A stretch of 64,000 nt of DNA from Pachyseris speciosa (GCA_016490735.1 JAEMWC010000562.1:522865-586864); one strand, 5' to 3'. Shown: positions 44,193 to 58,900, counted from the stretch's first letter. Numbers and translations: made by a program. The notes: generated by a model from the sequence alone, not told the origin.

Positions 44193-47100
44193 TCTTCGTT
44201 TTAACTAAACGCCATTTTTACAGGGAAAGTTTTGAATGAAACTTGTTTATTTTAATATACAAAAGCATGGCGTCAATAGTTGTTTAAGAAAACGACGGCA
44301 AATGTTGTATTTCCCACCGGCAGTAAAAAGCATAATTATATTTGCATATGTCAAATTTCGGTTGCGTTCGTTCGACAGCTTTGTGTGACAGTTTCCTCAA
44401 ATACTGCAGTGTTTGGCTGACTTCGTTTCGGCGAAATCGTCCTTTTGCCTAATATTTATCCGACCATACGGACAAGACAGAAACCTATTCAGCTTTCAAA
44501 AGGATCACATTTTTTTTAACTCCCACGATATCTCCCTGTCTCGATAACTCATTCAAACGCGAATATGTAAATATGCACCCCGAGGTTAAATTGTGTTAAG
44601 CTCATGAACAAAATTGATGCCCAGAAGAGCTGGACGTTTGAATGCATTAAAAAGTTGTTTAAACACTTTCCAGAAAGAGTCTTCATGTGTTTAAACTAGT
44701 TAAAACGCCGTTTTCTTGGGTCTCCTCGGCTTAATCCCCCTTATCGCAAATTAGGTCACATATCCACGACTTCTTCACAGTTGTACTTTGATTCTGTTTT
44801 ACGATTTGATTCGTTTGTTGTATCTTGACTGCTGTTCATTGATTAATATACGTTGTGGAAAGGGAGTTTTGAAACCACTCTAGTAGAAGAGTAGTTTGTT
44901 CAAGAAATACTGTAATACCAAATAACAGTTTACCGTATTTACCCGTGTATAATACGCACTTTTTTCCTAATATTTTTTTCAAAAAATTTGCGCTGCTTAT
45001 AAAACACGTAACCTTTTGTTTCTTGATCGCTTCTCTAATTTGCATACGCATTAAAAAACCGGCGAACAAGAATTCAAAAAGTCTTTGTCCAAGCTGTTGT
45101 TATAATAAACAAGCAAATAACCTATCACAGCAGCTGCTTTTAAATTACCGCCGATAAACTGGCTGGAAAAACCGTCAAAAACCGACCAAAAATTTGCATA
45201 CAGACTGAACAAAATGTCCTCTCATTTGCAAATGGTAACGAAACGCACATTTTGTGAGCCAAAGTTTGTTCAAAATTATTTTGCTCCTAGTACAGCAGCT
45301 CAGCACGAAGATAAAATAAGTGAGGTATATTTTGCAGAGGCTGTCAAAGATTCAAAATGTTTGGAAAATTGTCGTAGGCGCATTGCACAGGAGATGGTTA
45401 TCTTTATTTCTCACCGCGTTACGCTTGATTGAACATATATATGACACCATGAACGTTTGGTTGCCTTTATTTAGCATTCGAATACGTGAAAACATAAAGT
45501 GTCAGCGAATGAAAACGAAAATTTTTACACAGCAACCACGAGGAGTCTTTGAGCATATGAGAATTCCTAGCGGAACGGGTGTCTAAATCATTCACTCGTG
45601 CCGTCTCAATGCTCGGGAATACTGACGCTATTCTTACAAAACAATTTTTGACTGCCTTTTGTAATGAACAAATAAGTGATCCCGGTACACGAAACACAAG
45701 CTTAACCAAAGTCAGAACAACCTAATAGTTACCAAAGGAGGACGAACCACAACTCCCATAATGCATCGCTTCGAACTATATTATCAAATTGTCTAGGACA
45801 CGTGAACACTTCATTTGAAATGGACGCGATGGAGGAACAAGCGTGGCAAGCGCCAATGTTTCGGAAATCAAACATTTTATATCTGTATTGCTTGGACACC
45901 GAGTATATTTCCGAGCTCACAGTGCCTAGTTTACCTTTCCTTAAGCTGAGATGTTTGTTTGGACACATGAGTTTTCCTGCATCTCTTTCGTAGCGCCGAA
46001 TGGTCTTTGCTTGACAAAGTGATGTAGTTTGCTTAGTGATGTGATGTAGTTTCGCCTTGCGTTATCAAGGTTACATCGAGTGTGGAATTTCAGGTAAGAA
46101 GCAGGGGCAGTCATAACAATTGTTGTCTGTTTAATACAGTCGTTAAAATATAGCATTACATGACCGATTGTTGTGATTGCAGATCCAGGTCGAAGACGAT
46201 GAAGAAATTATGCTCGTTTGGGATTTCGATGTAGCTGATGTCTTTTTATCGCTGACTGCCTCTTAGTGTTAAGTCCAAGCCAAGATTCCCTCTCACTCTG
46301 ATATTTCCATAATAATAAATTCTGTTATATACAGTGTTTTGTTTGTGATATCCAGCTGACTCTTTCCCTAGCTTTGTGTTTCGTCAAGAATAATTATTCA
46401 GAGACCACAGAGGGGGAGGGTTTGGTAGAGCTAAAGCCCTATCCCTTTTTTTAACTTGTATTGATTTTATAGGGCTCCAGATGACATGGAGAATAATTAT
46501 ATGAATTTTACCACTTGAACTTGGCCACATGTTTCAGCCATACCATTTTGTTCTTAACATCATGATCACATATTTGCAACAAAAATTAACTACTTTTCAA
46601 TTGCATTTCTTGTATTTGGCATAAATTACATTTTGGAACACAGGCTTACGAAAGAAAAGAAAAAATTAATCAGTTTTTTGTTTTTAATTTGAACAAAAGA
46701 CAACAGAAGTTGTCAAACATTTATTTTGGTCCATGTTTTCAAGAAGACCAAGCTAGATACAATGACAAAAAATACAAGGCCAAAGCAAGTTGTAAACAAA
46801 AAAGAATCAAACTCCTTGACTTTGTATTAAAAACTAAAACAATGTACCCACTCTGCCTGAATGTGGTACTCATCCTACCAGGGAAAGGCCACACATGTGC
46901 TGTGTGTGCATCTTGATAATTGGCCTGTTTTGTAATTACACTCTACACTGTACAGTATTTTGGAAAAAATCAAAAACGCAGAATGCCATGTTTTTGAGCA
47001 CTCTTTTAATTGCAAATTATAATGGCTGAAATATCTTTCCAACATATAGAAAACATACATGTCGTATAGTGCTTGTTTGCATATACATGTAACATCATGG

Positions 47101-49066
47101 CGACCATGTTGGTTGACAAGAATAATAGGCTCTCTGCTGGGACCTAAACTTTATTTTTTTGTAAATTATACCAAAAAAGGTATTGTCAACCAACATGGCT
47201 GCCTTGTCACATGGGTGAAAACCAAGAATATCTAAACAAAAACCATCCACATCAGAATGCTGTAGCAGTTGGCTTTCAAACAAAATACTTTTTTCTATTA
47301 ACTTGAAGACATCCTTGATTTGCTTTGACAAAGGGCCATGCTTGAAATATTAGCTTTTAAATCACTACACAGAGACCAATTTACTTCATCAAGCCATCTG
47401 ACAAACTCGAAACTGTTATAATAATGTACTTGCACTTGGTGCAAATAGTGGTGGCAAGTGTATTAAAAGTCTTTTTGGTAAATGAGAATTTCAAAACATT
47501 GACTACATTGAATTACCCCTAGATAAAAAAAATAAATAATAATAATAATAAAAGTAATGGTAATAGGACTGAGTGGCGAACACTTCAGGGAAGTACCAGT
47601 AATCAGGTGAGTGGTTTTAAATTTGGCTGAGCGTGTAGCAGGAAGCTGATTTGAAATTATGAGCATCCCTGAATTGTATGGCACGAAGTCCAATTACCAA
47701 TTAATTGTGTAAATAACAAAATGCAAGAAATTCAGGAATTAAAGATGAGCATATATGTTGCAGTTAAATTTATCCTTGGTTCAATCTTAAGTTCCTTATT
47801 TGTTCTTGTGTATGTTATGTAGGAAAATATGGAGAAAAATATAAATTGAACCACAACATAAATGTTTCTTGTTTTCAATCTGGACCTGTCAACCTCCTCA
47901 CTAAAGATATTCTGCTTGATTTTGATTGGCTAGCATCAGACTGTCTGATTTGGCCTGTCTGATTGCAAGTGTTTGTAATCAGACAGCTCAAATCGGACAG
48001 TTTGGACCTGAAACAGTCAGTTTTCCCAACAAACCATAATAACAATAAACTTTATTTACTACTGAGAACCATGAGTACAAAATGTTCTATTATGCTCAGA
48101 GCATCAATATTTTCATGTTCATCAAAGAACCTCGATAACAATTATTGTTCCACATTTACACTGGTTTCTAACAAGGCCAAGCTCTCCAAAATTAAATAAG
48201 TTAGTTGTTTCTCAGTTAAACAATGCAGTTTTCTAGTCAGTGATGGAGAGACATTGAGGTAAGCTGCATCACTGCTTGTTCCAGGTTGGATGACAGGAGA
48301 GCCATCAATATGACTTGACAGATATAGCAAGTGCATCTTCAGCCTCGTCAATCGATTTATACTTCTGTTTTAAGTTAATCATCACATGGCTCCGAACACT
48401 GGGTTCTGAAAAAAAAAAAGTTAAGTGACTGCACTTTACAGTGAAGGTCTAATTACAGCATTTGGAAAATACACGACTGTCCCTGTCATCATGAAAATAG
48501 AAAACTCTTGAAAGTCAGCTTGCTGATATGCTCATAACTAACACTGCAGAACACTCAGCGAACTGAATTTATAAAATAACAAACAACAAAATATCTTGAT
48601 CTGTTTGTGTAAAATATTCTCAGCTCCAATTCAAAGCCTGTGGTTTATAGATTTCCTTTTCAGTGAGTTCTAAAATAAACAATATGTGAAGATTATTCAC
48701 CTCATGCAAAAATCTTACTGGTTCTCTTGTATGAAGTCCCCACAGTTTGCTAGATGAAATCAGCAGCCTTTATCCCAGTATTCATGCTGATCTCCAAATG
48801 TTGGTCATTCAGGTCATTCACCAGTCTTTAGCTTAAATTGTGTTCCAATTTTTATTTTCGTTTCGAAGTAGCACGTTTAGATAAAAAATCAAGAAAAAAA
48901 ATCTAAGACTCAAGTACCTTTTGCAAAGGGCTTCCTTTTCCTTGAAGAGCCAACGTTCTCCGGGTTCGCGTTGGTAGTTCTTCGTTTTCTGGTTCAAGCA
49001 CAGGAAGAACTTACAAGGCTTTTCTCTTTTGGTTTGTTCGGGGTTTTGCCCTGGCAACATATGGAC
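44193..49066. other. Region between the two MITEs; no confident gene
   Basis: The region is AT-rich with many short open frames. A possible 3' terminal exon on the plus strand at 46,182-46,266 follows GATTGCAG and encodes IQVEDDEEIMLVWDFDVADV before a TAG, with AATAAA-type signals about 60 bp later. I could not link it to other exons. An ACCGTATTTACCCGTGTATA sequence near 44,934 resembles the ends of some DNA transposons. Confidence 0.35.
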
Positions 49067-49072
49067 GTTTCT

Positions 49073-49510
49073 CAGGGGCACCCAACGAGCCAAACCAGCC
49101 AAAAGTTGTAGAAAGGCATCTTTAAGTACGTTATGGTGTTTGAAGTCTGTTTAAAGTGATGTTTTGGTTAGCTAGAAAACTTTGATCTGTTCGGATTCCC
49201 TAGCTGAAATGTTAATTGCCCGAAAATTTTAGGGAACAAAATCTTTCTTTGAGAAAATACTAGCTGAAATGAACTTTCTAGGGAACCTTTTTTTCTTTCC
49301 GAAAATGCTAGCTGACGTTTTTTACTGTCAAAAACAGCAATAACGACCTTTCCGAAAACCTCAGGGGTTAAGATTGCCACATTACGAATCTTTTAGGCCA
49401 CGTTTTACTTACGAAAATCCGAGTGCACTCTTTAATCGACGCCGAAAGCCTTAGGCGAACTACCCTCCACCGAACAGATATCTACCGAAACTTGTCGTTG
49501 GGTGCCCCTG
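49073..49510. mobile_element. MITE with CAGGGGCACCCAACGA ends, copy 2 (inverted)
   Basis: The 438-bp element is the inverted counterpart of 43,750-44,186, differing at scattered bases. It has a 6-bp target duplication GTTTCT at 49,067-49,072 and 49,511-49,516. It encodes nothing recognisable. Confidence 0.85.
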
Positions 49511-49516
49511 GTTTCT

Positions 49517-52500
49517 CTCGTTCATCCATGGCAGTAATAACCTAAAAAAATAACAGAAGAAAGGCAACTAAGATATAACCAAACAGCTGATAGGAATGTC
49601 TCGAAAACGACAAATGAAATGAAAAAACACATGGAAAATTAAAGCTTGTTGGCATGTTTTATCACACCTCGCGAGCACGTGTATGACGAAAAATACCAAA
49701 CTTTGTGGTCACAAAAGACATTGAAATCGCGAGGTTCTTCGAGGTTCCAAAATCAAACCACCTTCCGATTTATCTTATTTTGCTATTCTGACTATCTACG
49801 GGCCAAAAGATTTCGAAAACAACGTTCACTTACCCTGATTGTTTGAGGTCATTCACCCATCACACCATTTGCAATTAAAATGAGGTCCGAAATATTGAAC
49901 TGAAAGAAGGACAAAACCATTATTATCAGAGCTAGAAACACAACTCATAATAGCAAAATGCAATAAAAATACACATAAAAATAAAAAACTGACCTTAAAG
50001 TGCTTCGATCTCTGTAAATTCGGCGATCGAAAAAGCTCACTATGAGCACTTCTTGAGCGAATGCATCGATGAGACGTATGGAATTTTAAGCGCAAAGCAT
50101 CATGGGGGTCCTGATTCGTCCTCCTTAATAGTGACCGAAAGCTTTTTAAATATCAGAGAAGTACAGGACAGAATACAGTTTGTTTGTCCCTTGAATGAGC
50201 TTGACGAATAATAACATTCTTAACGACCATTTAACGAATGCATGAAAGCGCCTGCCGAACTTGAGACGATTGGAAATGGATTACAAATTTTCCATTGTTT
50301 ACGCCTGACATCCTGATTCCGGCCCAACCATCCCGATAGCTCTCCACGAGCTAAAAATGGAAACTTCTTACATTAATTGTCCAAACAATGAGATCTTTGA
50401 ATGACAAACGGCAAAAAAAATTGATATTTGTTGATTGGTTGGAATCAGTTAGAGTCCACATGCTTGGCTATTGCGCAGTTAATGTGCATTGTGCACTGAA
50501 GGAAAACAAAAATGTTGCACTGATCGGTTTTGATTGGCATATATCTGGGTTTGTGCACGTTACACCTAGAAGCATAACGCATTGCATAAGCATTTTATGG
50601 CTTTGGGATCGGTTCCTGCAAAAATTCCGAAAGTGCACTACAATAACCATACAAAATGTTACAAGGTTCTGGCTGTACTCAAGGCGAACAAAATGTCAGT
50701 CAGCAAGCATATGAGAACAGGATGCAAAATTTATGTTTATTTTTCAGTGGGTGGTTTTGATGACGTGTGGTGAGTTCCTGTAACACCCTGCCTGCCTACA
50801 ATCTTCGCTAATTTGACTTGGGAAGATTCGACGATCGTGAGGCCTAAAGTGTATGTTGTCCTTAACTACCCTAACTGTTCATTGGTGTGGATGTTTTCTC
50901 CTCCCCCCTCCGCCCAGTTCAATGCTAAATGTTTAGCGGAAATAATAAACACGAAAATTGTGAGGTTCGATTCACCCTTGACCCAACATTGAAAAAGGGG
51001 AAGGGGGAAAACATTAGTAAGACGAATTATTTCAACCTTCCCAAGAGATTTGTCGAAGATTGTAGCTTCGCTGCGATAGTCAGGACCGTCTTAAAGTTGG
51101 ACTCAAGAAAGAGAGAAAATTGCATAACCTTTGGCTTAGTTGTTACCAGAAAAACGTTATTTGATAAGAAAAAGTTTAAGCAGCTGATAGTTCAAGAATG
51201 GGCCAAAAACAGGAAACAAGCACGCTAATTACGAGAAAACCAAATGGCAATTTCCGGCAAATCATAGACCATTTTAATAGGTAATAACAAGTTAAAGAAA
51301 TGCTTTTAGATCAGTTATGTGGTTGTGAGGGATGTGTGTCAGCTGGAACCCATTAACTTGACTAATGAGGCGTAAACGGGTGCAAATTAAGGCCGAAATA
51401 GCTTTCATGCCTTGATCAATTTGGGTCAAAAATTTAATCCAGGTCTTGAAACAGCTGCAACGGAAGCTTTATGGAGAATCTGCCATTGGTCTGCTAGTCT
51501 GCTAAGTTTAATTAAAGTTACGTCCGCTTCCATCTTTTTTGCAGGGTAAATTTGAGATTGAAAACAAATACATCAATTAAAAACATGGGGAAATATTCTG
51601 AAAATTAAAGGAACTTCGTCAGGAAGCGGTTTTGATACTAGTGGATACTACGTGACATTGGAGAGTGAGCACTAAGGAGCTATCACGAGCAATGCCTTTT
51701 AAGCTGGCGTCTTTTAAATCTGCTTACACCATGCCCATGAGTTCCAATAAGAACGAAACAGCTGGCCATGGTCATGTTGGTGTCTCGCAAAGTCAACTTC
51801 TCTCACGTAGTATCAGCCCGTTGCTTGTTACACGTATATTCCGATTTATTTTTTGGCTGATTAGATCTCTTGCAGATCCTACGTTAACTTACAGCATTAT
51901 CGTTGGCAGTCCTTTGCTTATTACTTTCGCAACTAAAATGATTAAAAATAACTTGTCTTCCTGGTCTTTTGTTTTACCGTTGCTTTTTGATACAAGGGGA
52001 CTCACAGGTTTGTGGCTATTTGAATCCTGCTTGCTTTACCATGTATTCTTCAATCCCGGATTAAATCATGGTGTAATTTTTAATGTCTTCAGGTCTCCTT
52101 TTGAAATTGTAACCGAGTGTAAACAAAAATGGTAAATAATGCTAATCTCAGATAAAGGGCTTTGTACTGGGCATTGCTTAGAAAGGGCTTTGGGTGTCCA
52201 GAAAATCATAAATGAACTTTCAAAGAATCAACACAACTTCAGTTTTTTTTTAATACAATGCAATCACATGTTCTAAACAACCAATTGCCATTCTACCTAA
52301 TTCCTATTTTTATTCAGTCAAATCACTGTGACAGTTACGGATACCTCTGCTTGTATGGTTGTTACATGAGGCTCAATTTTCATCTGGTACTTGTTTATCA
52401 AACCTGTCACCAAATGAAATAAAGGTGACTAAAGGCTAGCGAAATACTAAGCGACTTGCATGTTTTGGCGTCTTTAACAAACTAAGGTACAACAGTTGGT

Positions 52501-53157
52501 GATAAACTTCCATAACAAAATGCTCAACAAAACCTACAAAGATCATGGAACAAATGGAATAAAGTCACGCACATTGATTCTGACACTAGTACATTTCCTA
52601 GTACAGGCGTAGAAGCGGGCGCGATGACATAAACTACACGTTGTCGTATAACCAACAATTATATCTTTTATGTTGTACATAGTTGACCAGTTTTAGAGAA
52701 GCCCCATTTTAGAGATCCCATGTTTTAGAGATTCCCCGTACCCCGTGCCCTATTCCTATTCTCCATTCCCCGTACCCTGTTTTAGAACTAGCCATTAAAT
52801 TTCTCCTGAGTTTGCTTTTATATTTTACTTAATTCAGTCCTACGACTGTAATGTATGACGTTTTTAATAAACGAGTCTACTACTACTATTTATACGATTA
52901 GTCAGCTCGGGAATTATATTTTCCTCGATTTTTTTGCTTTTCGACGTCTCTACAACGCCAGCACTGAGTTCAAATATTAGTATCATAAGAAACAAAGCAG
53001 CGTGACCGATATGAAATTATTGTAATGCTCTGAAAACCATAATATAAGCTCTACGAGCTAGGTTCCGTTCCTCAATTTCTTACATTCAACCCCGGAAAAA
53101 TAACATTTTGTTTAATCCATTTAAAAACGGCTAAATGGATATCATGGGTATTGACCA
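49517..53157. other. No confident gene
   Basis: Open frames of 99-156 codons at 50,388, 50,929 and 51,665 on the plus strand show no recognised motifs. The sequence near 52,690-52,790 repeats TTTTAGAG and CCCCGTACCC words. The stretch ending AATAAACGAGTCTACTACTA near 52,870-52,890 looks like the 3' end of a non-LTR element. Confidence 0.4.
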
Positions 53158-53470
53158 ATTGGTCAGAAAAATCCGGAAAATTTCGGTTTGAAGTCAAATG
53201 GTAATGGTAATTTTACGGAAGATCTTTTCGGAAATTGTGGACAACCTCGAGAGGAAGTCCTCATTTTCCATTCGAAAGGAAATTTCGGACATTTGTTTAC
53301 CATTTGAGCGAATCGTTCCTTTGCCAGGTCGTTTTGCACCAGAACGAGTGAGTGCGCATGACGGAACGCCTTGCAGTAAAGGGTAAGCGCTAATCTTATC
53401 CGGTTGATCAATAAATTCGGAAAATCGCTTACCATTATTCAACGGTCATTCCATTCGGATTTTTTTGACA
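53158..53470. mobile_element. Possible MITE with imperfect terminal inverted repeats
   Basis: The left end reads TTGGTCAGAAAAATCCGGA, and the reverse complement of the right end reads TGTCAAAAAAATCCGAATGG. Internal TTTTCGGAAA-type words occur in both orientations. No target duplication was confirmed. Confidence 0.35.
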
Positions 53471-53973
53471 AAGAGTAAGCACCCTATATAGTTTGACCTA
53501 CACCGTAAAATTGGCAAGATGGCAAAATTGAAATTGAAAGCTCGTTTGCTCGCAGCCGAACGATTCTTCCGTGAAAAACCTTCACAAATGCGCTGAAAAT
53601 ATCATTCGCGGATAAAATAATCCTCATAAAGAGTTTATAAGTATTATACCAAAGCAAGCCCGGTGGAGAGTAGTGCTTAATTTTGAAATGTTTTTCCTTA
53701 TGGCGGCTGGTCAAATAAAACTCAAGAGCAATTTAATCACTTCAAGGGTCCATTTTCGCAGTGGAGAGCAGTGCTCAGCACTCAGTACTCAGCTATTTCT
53801 CGGTCTAATCCTGACCAACTTGTTTTCAACATTTTGTTGTGACCGAGTGCGGCAACTAGCTAGCTTGTGATTATTCACTGTAGAATAATTAACTCTTTTT
53901 AGTTTAATCAATTTCTTCGGGTCATTCTGCGTATATTACATTCTGCATTAAATTTTATGTCATTTCGCAAGTC

Positions 53974-55195
53974 ATGTCACATGCCACTTCGCAAACTCAT
54001 GCCGCCTTTTACCCTCACCGGTTTGTAGTTGGAGCTAGCGTAGCTTTGCAGTGGTGGAGATATCGATATCATAAACTATTGCTATATTTCAAGATCGTGA
54101 ATAATCTTTGTCCTAGTTATCTTATTGAATTATTGCCTTTGCAAGTTAGTGAAAGAACAAATTATTCTTTAAGAACCGCTTCAAAGTATTCCCTTTTTTC
54201 AAGTCGTACCGAACACTTTAAAAGATCCTTTTTCCCCTCCACTACTAAGTTTTGGAATGATATCAGTTTAGAGATACGACACCTCAATTCTATTGGTTCT
54301 TTCAAACGAGATTCACTTTAATTCTCTTTTAATGAACCTTATCTTAATAGTTATTATAATTGTGCTATTGATAGGAGAAATGCAATTATTCACACTCGAC
54401 TACGTTTAGAAGCATGTCCACTCAACTATTATCCTTTTTAAATAGAGACTAGAATCTTCTGTCTGTTTATGTAATGTTTAATAAATTAACAGGAGTGTCT
54501 TATCAAGTTTAAAACACGAGGCGCAGCCGAGTATTTTAGGACTTGATAAAACACGAATTGTGAATTTATTGAACGGATTAAAAGCTTTACTGTACATCTA
54601 TCCATTCTCACTAAGATTTACATTTTGGGTTATTTTGGCGTAGAAAATCGGATGTAAAATGTAGCCGTGTCTTTAGCAGATATAAAGACCCTCATTAAAA
54701 CTTAGTTTTTTTTTTGTATTTCCTTCATAAATTATTAATAAGTATTTTAAGTGGTTTTGACACAGAGACCGTCAAGCATTATCTTCTTCACTGTCCTCTT
54801 TATTCTGCCCTCTCCTCTGCTGCTTGCATACCTGCTGACAGGTGGACAACCATGTCTGAATCACAATTAATTTCGGCTTTTCCGTTTGGTGCGCCCTTTT
54901 TGACACTAAAACAAAATAGTGACTTGTTTTTTTCATGTCCACCCCTTTGTAACTGAATCTATGAGATTCTTAGAAACGCCTAATAGTGTGCGTTCTACCT
55001 GTCTGCTCCTCTTTTCATCTTTTTCACCTTTTGTGTGTGTAGGTGCTTTTTGTATTTGCTTTACTTTTGCCGTTTCTGACCCAACCTAATTTAATATCAT
55101 TTGTATAATTTTCATTTCAAAGTGAGCCCTTTCGATGAGCACTGTAACCCTTAGGGCCAACTTTGCCAGTAAATATGTTTAAATAAAAAAAAAAT
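53974..55195 (+). pseudogene. L2/CR1-like non-LTR retrotransposon tail, with a small insertion and A-rich end
   Basis: The plus strand encodes the region after the RT core: RYHKLLLYFKIVNNLCPSYL, then SSRTEHFKRSFFPSTTKFWN. After a break it has ETVKHYLLHCPLYSAL, which belongs to the C-H-C zinc-knuckle-like end. Between the two parts about 270 bp (roughly 54,440-54,712) is foreign, including the inverted TTATCAAGT/ACTTGATAA pair around CGAGGCGCAGCCGAG. A 3' UTR and an A-rich tail follow at about 55,180-55,195. Confidence 0.7.
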
Positions 55196-55879
55196 ATATC
55201 GGTTATCGTCGAGAAACTGGTCATGGATCTAAGACGCCTGTTTATACTAAATTCTTCACTTTCTTTGCAGCAAATCCGATGGTTAGTCATTTGGTGTTTT
55301 GGCTGTCGTGTTCCAATCTGTCTGAATCGTCTGTTTACTTCGTGGACTAAGCTTGCAAAGAGTGAGAAGTTTCATGGTTCCCAAGTTCCAGGATTCCTTA
55401 CCTTTCAGTCAGAAGTAGTTAAATTTCGTAGTTTTTGATTTCTTCTTCCATGACATTAAAGCTTAAACGTATTTGTGAGTCCTCAAACGATTTCTCCAGA
55501 AACCGGTGCGGGTGCGGTTCATTATTCATTCACGATGAACAACCGTTCTCGTGGTTTTTAATTTTCTGAGGATTTACGACCGCAGGTATTTATTAAAAGA
55601 ATATAAAAAGCGACAATTTCTAGTAAGCTGCTGGTCGGTGAGAGTATAATAGTGTTTTCACAGCCTGAATTCGCGATCGGTAGGTTTGTTTTGTCGACAA
55701 CTGTTCGAAACTTGCTACCATTTCTTGTGATCAGCTACTGTAATTATATTTTATTAAGGAATCCTTTTGGCGTTTTTGGAACGTTGCGCTTACAAAGTTT
55801 TTCCTGCTAAAGTGACGATTTTTGAATTTGGGTGCAAATTTCCAGAGCATTTAAGAATGGAAGGTCTATTTACATATGA

Positions 55880-55920
55880 ATAATAATAATAATAATAATA
55901 ATAAAATAATAATAATAACA

Positions 55921-55951
<31 letters not shown>
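55880..55951. repeat. (AAT)n/(ATG)n microsatellite
   Basis: About 40 bp of AAT units followed by about 30 bp of ATG units, equivalent to 23,654-23,752 in copy A but changed in composition. Confidence 0.9.
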
Positions 55952-55952
<1 letters not shown>

Positions 55953-58900
55953 AATAATAGGAAAAGCAGAAAATATAATGCAAGCGATAACTTCTAATCG
56001 GAAAAAGTATAAATAACGTTTCTCAGTCAAAGTCGAGAGTTCGCAGCATAGCGGCACGGCACAAGTGGTCCATTCTTGTAATGCGCATGCAAGTCCTAAG
56101 TGACGGAGTGGGTAAGGTGCAGATACACCATACACGTCCTTACCTAGCACCCAATAATTCAGTGAGACTGAATAACAAAGATGATCAATAGAATTTCCAC
56201 CCAAACCTAGTCTTATTTTCTTTATTTGAGGGCAAAATGTCGTCAAGTCAGATGTCTACGGCTTTAACTAAATTCTCACGAAAACTTTTGATATATAGAG
56301 CAAAGGCTAAGCCAAAAGGGGAATATTGTGGTCATTGACTTTAACAGTATATATTAATAAACACTGAGCGTTTAAAATATTACGTTAACGCTGATTTTCA
56401 GCAAACAGTCCAATGTTAGGAAGCGGTTGATGAAACACAGGAAACTGAAAAAATACTTTATGTTTGTTCTTTCTGAGTCATCATTGTGAACATTACTGGG
56501 GGTAGCCTGGCTATCTTCCATAACAGGGAAAGAGTGGCTTTCAGCTTTACTGCGGGATCGGTTACGACGCAGTGTGCCTTCTCTGTCTGGATGATGTAAT
56601 ACTTTAGAGGCTGGGTTCAATCTGACCCTGATCCATAACGATTTAAAGATTGTCAGATCCTCAAATACCTGTACTTGACACAGATGGTAGAAGTTTTACT
56701 TCTAGTTAAATTTATAAATCTCTCCTTTCTTCGGCCTGGACCTCTTCCTGCTTTTTGAGTACAAAGCGTCTATCAATGGCATGAAGTAGCTTGGTTTACA
56801 GTCTCCAGGGCACCAACAAACTCAGTTAATGTGATACCGTTTCGATTTCGCAAGGCATGAATCCGCTTCATACCTCCTTAACATTCTTCCAACATGTTTG
56901 CTTGATCAGGGGATCTGGGAGAGAGGGTTGTGTGAACAAATTCTTAACTGGAAGAGAGTATTTGAAAAGACTCTGTACTAAAATATGATCCGCTATCTGA
57001 AATCACTGTATCTAGTATTCCGAAGCTCACAAGTGGCACTTTAGATGCTGTGATTATGTAATCCACAGTTTGGGTCTTATGGCGCTCCATTTCCATCCAT
57101 CTCGAGCAAAAACCAACTGTCCGACAGATCGATGGATATTCTGTTACAAGGGCGACTGGAGGGAAAGACGAAAGCGTCAAAGATTCCTTGGGTGATGCCT
57201 TTTTGATTGCTCCAGATAGCTCAGGTCGTCAAACTGACTTAATAGGGAGTTTACGAAACGAGGACGGGAACATCAACGAGAACGTCACCAAAACAATAGT
57301 TTAATGAGCAAAAGCAATCGCTCTGCAAGTGCGTTTTACATTTTGATACATTTACCGTCCTCTGCAAACCGCCTCTTTTCCTAGTATTCAGCGTGCGCAA
57401 GAAAAGAGACCTCTGCCATGGGTCGAAAGGGTCTGTGTTGAGCATGCGTCGCGGTTTCTTAGCGATCGAACCATCACGTACGTGATGTTTTTAGCACGTG
57501 ATCAAATGACAAACAATACATATAGCTTGCGTTTTAAAACCTCCGTCCACGAACTCGGACGGCGGCTAAATAAAAGACCGTTTCGACCCATGGCAGAGGT
57601 CTCTTTACTCCAGCATGCTGAATACAAGGAAAAGAAGCCTTTGTTAGCAGGGAACTGCAAAACAGCAATGTGAAATGACCAAATTTTAGGTTTTGGCGAG
57701 AACGTGAGCACATGATGGCAATTTTTTCTTTCCTTTTCTTCACTTTAACGCCGTTCAAAGAAATTTAGTTCCTGGATAGTTCGCCGACATTTTACAAGTT
57801 GAACAAATTGAAATAATCGCGAAAGTGCTACAATAACGAGAAGATATATATTGAAATGACGTTTTCGTTGCGTCGCGTCCTCGTTTCTTAAACTCCCTAA
57901 TTAAAGCTCTGGGAGGTGACATTTGCTAAAAAATAATCTTATCCTTCCAGTTTCAGAACTCGTGGGATTACATTACGTTCGTCATATTGAAGAGAGGATC
58001 GCATTCAACTGCCAGATTTGTTTTGTTTTCCCAGTATGAATGAAGCAAGGGCTGTTGTGTCATGTACTATGGCAAACCTACTTCACAACATCAGAATTCT
58101 TCTAACTTGACGCAAATTTCTTGCCACTTCTCTGAGCAATAAGGGCATTGGGTATTTGCAGGAAGACTATTTTTCTCGCTACGGAGGCGCAGTATCCGAG
58201 TGATTCCTTGCATATGTCAGCTGTGGTCAAAAAGGGTTGCAGGAACATGTCTTCTGTTTCGAACGTAAAGCTAAGTTCAAGCAGATATTCTTCAAAGCGC
58301 CCACATACCCTCGATTACCACAATTTTATTTATGCATCAGTGAGGGACCTTGAGATGTATGAGATGGGGTGGTGTTTATCGTTGTCTTCAGGGGACCAAG
58401 CCCATAGTATGCAGGGACTTTGGATATGGTACAACTCGCTGAAAGGCCATTTTGTGAGCCTCCCCAGTACCAGGGAGTTTCTGACAGAACAGTCAGTGCA
58501 AGGGGTTGCCGTTACCCAGCCAATCCTGGGATGAACTTTCCCAGCTGGTTAGCTATCACATGCTCCGCAGTAATTCTGTTATATAGTATTGGACTGTAAG
58601 TTCGACAGGGGCTTCTGTCTTCCCTGGATCATGTACATCGTAAGCCTTAACAATGTGCTCAACAAGTTTTACTCGCACTTCCGAATGTTCAGTGCCTTCG
58701 TCCTTTTTTTTTTTTTTTTTTTTTTTTGAAGACAAAAACAACCCGGACACGCTTGTCAAGCTTCGCTCAATTTTTTGTCTTGGCGAGGGATATGACATCC
58801 ATTCCGCATATAACTCTGTCAGGCACTCCAATACAGCTGAAAAATGTACACTCTGCTTTCTCCTAGCGAGGTATGGCTTTCACCACTCCTGAGCGAGTAG

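Noticed and set aside
50388..51228. Two open frames of about 100 codons
   Set aside because: No recognisable motif, no splice or start context, and length within what AT-rich non-coding DNA can give.
51665..52135. Open frame of 156 codons with hydrophobic stretches
   Set aside because: The length is notable, but no domain, start context or neighbouring exon supports it.
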